A DNA stretch of 64,000 bases from Asterella californica (taxonomy: Eukaryota; Streptophyta; Marchantiopsida; Marchantiales; Aytoniaceae), in the NCBI GenBank assembly GCA_036924285.1, contig JAYKYS010000008.1:10176501-10240500 (forward strand). The letters run 5' to 3'. A program made the position numbers and the translations under genes. Positions 56,520 to 64,000 of the stretch are shown piece after piece. Numbering within the stretch: position 1 is the stretch's first letter; the number at the start of each line of letters is the position of its first letter. The notes under the pieces were generated by a model. That model was not told where the DNA came from. It was given only the letters and a program-made list of their open reading frames with translations, and did not search any database.

Positions 56520-57905
56520 TAACCTAATGAAGAATATGTCAGCTATTTCAAATATCTTTTACTAAGCACGCCAACATTCTTCTGTCACTAACTTCGAGGA
56601 CTACGTTATGAATTATTATGATTCAATACAGCCTTTCAAAGTCGAAATGTAGGCCTGCTTCAGAATGGTGCTCGAACTCTAAGTCCAACCAACGTCTCAG
56701 GAAATCCGGGACCACGGCAACAAGACTGAATCCCACTAAGAACGGCTAAATTATGTTTTTATGAAAAGGATGGACGATTTTCTCTTAGAGCGCTTGTAAC
56801 ATGTCATGACAGCCCAGAAGTTGGGAAAACGTGATTCTGAATCCTGCCAAATTGAGCCTATTTCACCGAGTTACCCGACAACGATATAAGCGGTTGTGAG
56901 CCAGTCGTATCTACGTACTGTTGTCTTCGATCACCCATTCTTCTTGACTGGAGTCCCGACGGAGTAAACCAGTAGTTCCAGGAGCTCTAGCGCTGCAGAA
57001 TGTATACTGCAGTGAAGTCTTTTCAAGTCACACGATAATTCTCTTGCGGGTACCTCTGTATATATCTATAAATTATAGTATGCAATAATGATGGTACATC
57101 GATCGATAGCGATGACGTGCTGGTTATGCGGCTTCTGTTTGGAAGGTCAATAAGGAAGGTCAGTCCTATGTTCTCGACTGGAATTATGACCATGCCCAAA
57201 GCCTATACCATGAGTTATCTCGAGAAAACAATCAAGTCCCGAGGTTGCATGATATGTCATATGCACACTGTGATAATAGATATAAAAAACGAACAACTCC
57301 GTCGTCCTCATCATGTCGTTTCTTAATCAGAACGAGAAGCAGATCATAAGCCAGTTTACGGGTAAGAAAAAGAACTCGTAAAATTTGCAGATTAAGTCCT
57401 TTTCCAATGGACGATGAGTTTAAAACTCTATAAAATCCAAACACGATGGAGTCTGCAATTCGGGTTCAAGTTGGTTAAAGCGTGGGGGGAAAGAGAGTAT
57501 GCATACCTAGATAACTTGAATTCAGATATGCTGGGCCCTGCGCACGAAAACCAACAAGTTTCCATACCTTTTCAGCGCCCGTACTGTCCCTTGTCAGTTC
57601 ACCTTAGATCTGCCTCGTCCTGTACGTGCAAAATACAGCAACCGTCAGCGCGGCCAGACTTCGCCCCTATGGTAGTTTTGCAACCCAACCATCGCCAACT
57701 TTGCACATCCACTTCGCCCCTGCAATTTCACTAACGCCGACATTGTGCTTCACATGGCTAGGGATCCGCAGGCTGATAATATGAGCGAAGCGTTCAATAT
57801 CAACTCCGCGGTTGAAGGGACGTGACTATTCAGACTTGCGCTTACTTCCTGCGATATCACGTTAAATGCGCTTCCTTCGGACGGTTCACTTGAGATCTGG
57901 ACTTA
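56520..57905. other. Intergenic stretch upstream of the unknown gene
   Basis: Probable promoter side of the minus-strand gene. No frame with recognisable content. Confidence 0.35.
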
Positions 57906-57910
57906 AATCG

Positions 57911-58391
57911 GTGTGGTACAGACGACTCAAGATTTCCACCTCAAGCTCAATGCTTGCACGTAATAATCATCTTGATCCCGGGAGAAAGCGAGTTCACGGA
58001 CTGAAGGCTGGAGTTCTCGTTCATCAGAAACGATCGATCTACTGTACTCGCTCGGTCATTTTCCCACCATCGGTGTGGTACAGACACTCAAGATTTCCAC
58101 CTCAAGCTCGATGCTCGCACGTAATAATCATCTTGATCCCGGCAGAAAGCGAGTTCACGGACTGAAGGCTGGAGTTCTCGTTCATCAGAAACGATCGATC
58201 TACTGTACTCGCTCGGTCATTTTCCCACCATCGGTGTGGTACAGACACTCAAGATTTCCACCTCAAGCTCGATGCTCGCACGTAATAATCATCTTGATCC
58301 CGGCAGAAAGCGATTTCACGGACTGAAGGCTGGAGTTCTCGTTCACCCGAAAGGATCGATCTACTGTACTCTCTCGGTCATGTTCCCACCA
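57911..58391. repeat. 161-bp tandem repeat, three nearly identical copies
   Basis: Copies start at GTGTGGTACAGAC: 57,911 (162 bp, one extra base), 58,073 (161 bp) and 58,234 (partial at its end, to about 58,391). Each contains CCACCTCAAGCTC, GTAATAATCATCTTGATCCC and ACGATCGATCTACTGTACTC-like text. Differences are few, so the expansion is recent. Apparent open frames run through it only because the unit has no stops in some frames. 161 is not a multiple of three, so it is unlikely to code. Confidence 0.9.
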
Positions 58392-58399
58392 CTTTCGGA

Positions 58400-59850
58400 T
58401 AACGACGGCAGAGTGTTGCACTGACTCTTATGATTACAAGCTGATGTTCCTATTCATTTATAAATCCGTCTTACGAGACTCTTACGGGATGGAGGTCCGT
58501 GGTGTTACGAGAAGGTACTGAATAGAGCACCTACAGCTCGATACCTGTTAATTCATCGTGATCGCTCCTCGAAACCCACCGACAGACGGGAGTCTGGGAC
58601 GGATGAGGTTTTCGTCTAGCAACTACAGTACAGTACATGTAGCAAACCTTCTTGGATGCGCAGTCAACCGCAAAATACTTCTCAGCACGATACACGACTA
58701 CCTTAGAACAGAAGCTATGACTGATTATCTCACTCAGTGTTTATCGTAGACAATCGATGTTGATTTGTGAGTTACATGCTTAGTTTCAGTCGAGTTCTTC
58801 ATCAGGGAGTAATATTGACTTGCTGCATATGAACCTTAGGAGAGTTACCTTCAGGAAAGTTAGAAATGACAACAAAGTTGTGAGGATCGATACAACGTTT
58901 GGAAGGCGTTGTCCCGTCGTGAAACTAACAGAGCTGATGTAGACCGTATCATCCGACTGCAAGCAGCTCATACTACCAAGAAGAACAAACACCGAAAACC
59001 TTACAGATTCGAAGCCATCATAGCATAAGATCTTCATTGAATGCTGGTTCAAAACGGTTTACTATCATACATATTCGTCTATCTCCTGTCTCTGTCTCCT
59101 GCGTCCATCCCTCCCTCGCCTGAATATGTTTCTACATCTTTTGAACTGTAATCACGTCTTCACGAATACATTTAATTGACGATAGCGATCTCACCTAGAT
59201 CCCCAGCTCGGTTTCATGTGTACATCAAATTGTTAAGACCTCACTCGAGCTGGCAGGAGATGGCATCTCCAACACAAGTACAATCAGCGTACCCGAAGTT
59301 GCCGTGTTCCAGAGAACACCGTCTAGACTCGTGCAGATATCAAAATCTGTCAGCGCCCTCACAATAGGGCAGCAGTCTGTTACCTAAACCTGGATGTGCT
59401 CTATAGCAGTCAGTGACCTCTGAATTCAGTTTTTGATCGGAGATCTTGCCACATTTCTATGCCAAACCTCTGAAGCCTACGTTTTTGTTTAGCTCCGCTC
59501 CACATACACTTGGGCTGAACACTGCAGTGTTTCCGAGGAGTACAGAGCCAATCATAATCAAATATAGTACCTACGGAGAAATCTCCAGTAATGATGATGA
59601 TTGTAACCGAGGAACCCCTGTGGCTAGATTTACACAATTCTGCTTTCAGGTTGGATTTGACCTTGGGCTGATCTCCAACACCACCCGTTTACTCGAAAAT
59701 GGCATAATCCCAGCTTAGAAGGAATCAGAATATGTGGAGCTTACTCACAAGCCCAGTTCAGGGACCATTTGACGCGGAAGGATAAACGACAGCATGAGCA
59801 TGAGTAGGACGAACCCGAGGTGTATGTACAAACATATTCGATTCTCGATG
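58400..59850. other. Intergenic stretch downstream of the LRR gene
   Basis: It holds the presumed 3' UTR of the LRR gene at its right end. Short frames on both strands have no recognisable domains. Confidence 0.4.
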
Positions 59851-59852
59851 GC

Positions 59853-60730
59853 CTAAGATTTGGATGACATTTTTTTCCCCAGCTTACCAAACACACGATC
59901 TTTTCTTTCTTTGGCAAGACCTTTGACAAGTTCTTTGCCTTGTTTGGCCACCTCGACCACCATTCCCTTCTTCTCCTTCACCTTCTCCTTCTTCTCCCGG
60001 GCCCAGCTCCGAAGTCTGGTTCCCTTGCTCCCTTCACTTCCACCAAATTCTGACTCATCTATCTCACTCGGAGTCCCTTCAGCTTGCGAGGCATTCTCGG
60101 GTTTAGCCCACCACGCTGGTTCTCCACTCGGAGACCACTCATTACTGCTTGGGTTCGGATGAGGAGGATTATGATGGGAGTGGTTCTGGGGATTTTGATC
60201 GGTAGTTTGATGGGAATGATCATGAGACAATTGACTGGATGAATGTTGTGAGGTTTGTTGAGAACTCTGATGATGGAAATGGTGACCTAGATGGGGTTCA
60301 GGATTCATCATGTACCCTCCTCCATGAGCTTGGTAAGGGCCGGGACGCGCATCAACGGGGTTGGAAAATCCTGGATAGGAAGGAGGGGGGTGTCCTGGAG
60401 GATGTGAGTAGCTGACGCTGGTTTGAGGTTTTGGAGGTCCTTGGGAAGGACCGGACGAGAAGTATGCGGGAGGACCAGGGATGCTGCTTGGCTGCCCTGG
60501 TGGCCCTAATGGAAAGTATGCGGGAGGAACAGAAGCACTGCTTGCTGGAATCCAATTGGGATTCTCCTGCCCTGGGTGAGGAGTTAAATATGGAGAAGCT
60601 GTGACAGGTGCAGCATGATGAGCACTGTTGGCTTCCACAGGGGCTTCATACGGAGTTCCTGGAGGGATGTCAGAGCCTGGTCCATGTTGAGACCAATCAC
60701 CGCTGCTATTTGGAGTCATGAATGGTGTCC
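59853..60730 (-). CDS. LRR gene, last exon: Pro/Ser/His-rich tail with a basic Lys-rich end
   Basis: The exon begins after acceptor TTTGCTGCAG (60,731) in phase 1 and continues the LRR frame as TPFMTPNSSGDWS. The first two thirds are low complexity: PPAYF repeats (PPAYFPLGPPGQP, PPAYFSSGPSQG), PPGHPPPSYPG, then His/Gln/Ser-rich HHFHHQSSQQTSQHSSS and HNPPHPNPSS. The end is charged and helical (LRSWAREKKEKVKEKKGMV, KQGKELVKGLAKERKDRVFG) and stops at 59,853. The tail may be an interaction platform. An ATG at 60,719 would also permit a stand-alone 288-residue protein, but the phase match to the LRR exon favours one gene. Confidence 0.65.
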
Positions 60731-60920
60731 CTGCAGCAAATATTCAATCAGACATGTTAGTTGCAGAACGTCACAGGAAAAATCGTGTGAACTCGATGAA
60801 AATGGTTTCTGAAGAGAATATTCTGACGAGTCAGTCTTAATATCACAAAGCGAGCTAAGGTCTGACACAGACAAAGGACACGTTACACAGCTACCCCGCT
60901 TGTGCACAATAGAAGTTCAC
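60731..60920 (-). other. Phase-1 intron of the LRR gene
   Basis: Donor TCAG|GTGAAC at 60,920 and acceptor GCTGCAG at 60,731 give a 190-bp intron. The splice joins one base of a Gly codon to GG of the next exon. Confidence 0.6.
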
Positions 60921-62150
60921 CTGAACCACTTCTTTCGAAAAGTTCTTGTTGTATGCTCAAGTGCCTCCCACTTCTTTCGAGCTCCGTTTCTGCAAGGGAG
61001 ATGTCAGACAGCTTCCTGTTCAGTTTCAGCATAGTCATCATTTCTTGGTGCACAGCAGCATCGAGCCCCTCGCATTGTGTCATGTCCAAGGCTTCCAAGC
61101 TTGTATTATGACGAAGAGACTTGAAAAGTTCCTGCCATTCTGCCGGGGTAAAATAAGTACAATTCAAAGTCAGAGCTCGGATTTTGCTAGCTTCAAGAAT
61201 CTTCGCCAACACTGTAGCAAGACCTGTTTCTCTTCCACCGCAGACTCCCAGATTCTCCAGAGTGATGTTGCAACCCAACTGGGTCGAATTTCCATCTCCT
61301 TCTTGTCCCTGTCTTGTCCCATCTCCTTCTTCTATTTCCTTCTGACGTACAAAGGCAGCGAGAAGCATGCTGAGGGGACCCTCCGCATTCTCATCTTCAG
61401 TTTCAAAGCCAACGAAGAGTGACTTGAGAGAAGTATTCATTCTGAGTGCAATTGCCATGAGAAAAGCGCCTTTGATACCCATACCAGTTCCAAACATACG
61501 AAGATGGCGAAGGCCACCGGAATTATCCGGATCTGCGATGAGCGTTGCTAGGTTCTCAGCACCTTCATCTCCCAAACCTGGGTTGAAATTTATGTCTAAG
61601 GTCTCCAGGCTACAGTTTGGAGTCCTACCCAAGGCAGTTGTGAGGTAGACGAGGAAGTCCGGATTCATATCTATGGCGTGAAGGTGTAGCTCTCTGAGAG
61701 TGGGTATCTTGACCAAAAGCCTGCAGAGATGGAGACATCCAACCCCACTTCCAAAACCGCCGTTTCCCCCCAGGTTGAGCATCTCCAGCCTCTGGCTATT
61801 TGCCAACCCGAGGCAGATGTCCTGTACCTCTTCTTCCTTGTGAATGCCACAGCCCTCCAAATCTATATGAGTAAGAGTTGGGCACGAGCAGATGATGGAA
61901 AAAATAGCCCTCCTAGATTGCCACCATGTGTCGTCCTTGCTCTCTCTAGTGAAATGAGGGAAAGCGAAGAAGTCACCAAATTCTTCGATTTTCAAAGTTG
62001 ATAACCGAGGGAGGACAGTTATGGTCGGAGAATTTGCTGTGAGCTGAAGAATGAGATCAAATAGTCCTTTAGGGAGCGTCTTGGGGTCCAACTTGAATGC
62101 AGGCGACTCGTGACTATTAGACGCTTTTACGAAGCTCTTTTTCAGGTTAT
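60921..62150 (-). CDS. LRR gene, exon B: second block of leucine-rich repeats (RNI type)
   Basis: The exon runs from acceptor GTGGCAG (62,151) to donor TCAG|GTGAAC and is open throughout. It encodes about 410 residues with ribonuclease-inhibitor-like LRRs. It reads CPTLTHIDLEGCGIHKEEEV, RLEMLNLGGNGGFGSG, TLRELHLHAIDMN, SLETLDINFNPGLGDEGAEN and LRHLRMFGTGMGIKGAF, then NTSLKSLFVG, IRALTLNCTYFTPAEWQELF and NTSLEALDMTQCEGLD. Repeats alternate helix-forming and LxxLxL strands, as in NLRC/RNI proteins. Exon A holds the same repeats in the same order, so this exon is probably a duplicate. No NB-ARC, kinase, F-box or membrane segment is visible. It likely acts as a protein-binding scaffold in the cytosol or nucleus. 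Confidence 0.75.
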
Positions 62151-62787
62151 CTGCCACAAACAACGACGACTATGATGTTTATCCTCAGGATATGCGACAC
62201 CATGCGGTAGGTGGAAGCTCTGTTTCAATATAATAATAACAATATGTCATCCCTTATTTTGGGAAGGCCGTTGTTCAATATATCATGGTTCGCGGGTAAA
62301 GCAGTTTCCGGAGGAAACAGTAACTATTTAGGTAACCCCAAATAGTTTTGAACCTATGGAAGTATAAGGTACGTAACAAAGAGTGGTGTACATGTGCGCT
62401 AACTTTGTTTACTTGACCGTTGTTCAATAACTAGCTTAGATTATTTAATTTTTCTTATAACTAGCTTCTGAATTATCACCACCTTCCGAAACAACTCAGA
62501 ACCTTCCGATAACTTTCAACGTGGAAAATAGTCACACTTGAAACATTCCAAGAAACCACTAACTGACACCATGAACCATGAACTACCATAATTTCACTTG
62601 CAAAATCCCTAATTAGTAAATTTCTTTCGGGGAAACGGGTACTAAGAAGATACTGGAGACAATATCAGATAGTAAAGCATGAACGGTAAACCACGTGCCT
62701 TGGAGAGTGGAAGAAGTTGAATGCAAACAAAAGAAAAGGAAAGGGCACGAGTGTATAACACAAACAGAAATGTGATTAACTGTACCT
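62151..62787 (-). other. Phase-1 intron of the LRR gene
   Basis: Donor CATCAG|GTACAG at 62,787 and acceptor TTTGTGGCAG at 62,151. It is 637 bp and AT-rich. A split Asp codon (G|AT) restores the frame. Confidence 0.65.
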
Positions 62788-64000
62788 GATGTTATGTTTT
62801 CTCCCCACGTTTCTTGCTGTGAAGGAATACCTTCCACCTTGAGGTGTTGTACAGACTCTCGAATACCTTCTTGGCCATCATTTTCTGTGTTCCCTTTGTT
62901 CAGGGCCTCCATAATGATCACATTTTGGCCAGAGCTCTCCAATTCGGTCTTGGGTAGCTCGATAAATTCGAGTGTCGAATTCGCCCGAACCAAATCCATG
63001 AAAACCTCAAACAGATCACCCAAGCCTCGACAGCTCCCTAGAAAGAGAGACTTCAGGCTTGTGTTGTCATGCAATGCAAAGATGATTTCTCTCCACTCGC
63101 CATCTGAAAATTCAATCCCTTCTAAATGTAGTTCCAACAGAGTACTATTAGTGCGTAAAATATCCGCAAGGACGCCCGCCAAACCATCCTCCTTTACAAA
63201 CTTCAGAGATAGAATTTTAAGGCTGTCATTATACGTTGCAGGTGCAGCCATGTCATCATACTCAGTAGGAGGACCGGGTAGAATCAGCGAGGTAAGCAGA
63301 ACCGTCAATGGACTCCCTTTTTCCTCCACTACTTCTTCCTCAACCGTTGGCCCAACTACACTCAACACCTCCAGAGATCCATGGGAGGTCTGAGCAGTAA
63401 GCGCCTGAGCTAAATGCTTGGCACCCCCTACTGTCATGTACCCGACAGTCAAGCTCTTGAGCCCTTTAAACTTATCCTCGGTTCCCGCTGAATCTCTTTG
63501 TTGAGAAGAAGACAACTGACCCTTAAGCACCGCCGCGAGAAGGGCCATTCCATTGTCACCGAGCTTCGGATTGCCGCTTATATCCAAGTGCCTCAACGCT
63601 ACATCATGTGCCATAGCTCCAGAGACTTTTGCCATTCCTTCCCAGCCCATGCCAACACGGGAGAGATTGAGCGTTTGCAGTTTCATACAACCGTTAAGGA
63701 TCCTATTGATAAATCCACAACCAGCTTTAGATCCTACTGCCATATTTCCGCTCAAGTTTAAGAATTCCAAAGTCTCGTTTTTCTCAAGCCCCAGACCCAA
63801 AATCCTCATCTCTGACTCGTCGTCTATGCAGCAATCGGACAAGTTTATATGAGTCAAAGTTGGACAAGTAGCCACTAAAGAGAGCACCTTCAGCCTCACA
63901 GCTGTCCAACTCCCGCTCTGTCTCAGCCTCGTCCCCTGTGATCTGATCGCAGCAGCATTGAAGCACGGCCCGAATTCTTGCAAATCAGTTAGATCGGGAA
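62788..64000 (-). CDS. LRR gene, exon A: first block of leucine-rich repeats, partial at the window edge
   Basis: The frame is open from the right edge (reading DLTDLQEFGPCFN) to donor CATCAG|GTACAG at 62,788. The apparent start TTG at 63,983 is not a start, since the frame stays open to the edge. Repeats include CPTLTHINLSDCCIDDESEM, TLEFLNLSGNMAVGSKAG, KLQTLNLSRVGMGWEGM, LRHLDISGNPKLGDNGMALL, KSLTVGYMTVGGAKHLAQAL, TLLELHLEGIEFSDGEWREI and NTSLKSLFLGSCRGLGD. They match exon B segment by segment (CPTLTHI, SGNPKLGDNG versus NFNPGLGDEG, FSDGEWREI versus FTPAEWQEL). The 5' exons and promoter are outside the window. Confidence 0.78.

Noticed and set aside
57866..58424. Repetitive protein encoded by the 161-bp repeat
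   Set aside because: The unit is not a multiple of three, so the peptide changes frame at each copy, and no start or splice context supports coding.
62613..62787. Tail of the exon A frame to the TAA at 62,613
   Set aside because: It is read-through into the intron. The donor at 62,787 matches the phase of exon B.
1..64000. tRNA, rRNA or other structured RNA genes
   Set aside because: No segment with recognisable A and B box arrangement or rRNA core sequence was noticed. A covariance-model search would be decisive, but it could not be run.

Overview
The window is nuclear DNA of a streptophyte, most likely a seedless land plant. The evidence is plant-type Ty3/gypsy and Ty1/copia retrotransposons, a Harbinger and a CACTA-type transposon remnant, GT-AG introns, long AT-rich intergenic stretches, and no operons or ribosome-binding sites. 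The species cannot be named from the sequence.

Bases 1-28.5 kb are a stack of nested LTR retrotransposons. On the + strand lie the 3' end of a gypsy element with its LTR (A, 1 to about 3.4 kb), a copia fragment (3.7-5.6 kb) and a gypsy gag fragment (D, 5.6-6.48 kb). A minus-strand gypsy element (B) then occupies 6.48-28.5 kb and has a 7.08 kb 3' LTR. Its pol is split by element C (15,572-27,720, target duplication ACGTT). The 5' LTR of C is split in turn by a 6.74 kb solo LTR of family B (19,092-25,833, target duplication AAATG). That solo LTR contains a small solo LTR (E). The B-family LTRs and LTR A each carry, in sense orientation, the remains of one long accessory ORF (globular domain, charged linker, coiled coil). 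Its stop lies about 65-75 bp before the LTR TATA box, so it sits in U3, like sag of MMTV or nef of HIV. This is the most unusual feature of the window.

Bases 28.5-37 kb are AT-rich intergenic DNA with short tandem repeats, a fragment of LTR C and a decayed Harbinger transposase. An intact, apparently intronless gene for a TmpA-like multispanning membrane oxidoreductase lies at 37,298-38,869 (+). It has a plausible TATA box and poly(A) signal and is followed by a diverged repeat array. Bases 41-45.2 kb hold another gypsy remnant and the 3' end of a CACTA-like element with subterminal repeats.

Bases 47.4-56.5 kb (-) look like one large multi-exon gene that I do not recognise. Its main exon of about 930 codons has three copies of an unfamiliar repeat of about 70 residues and two copies of a basic REQDFE motif. 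Several downstream exon candidates have good donors, but at least two contain frameshifts.

Bases 59.85-64 kb (-) hold a leucine-rich-repeat gene that runs off the right edge. All its introns are phase 1. Two adjacent LRR exons look like tandem duplicates, and a Pro/His-rich tail follows them.
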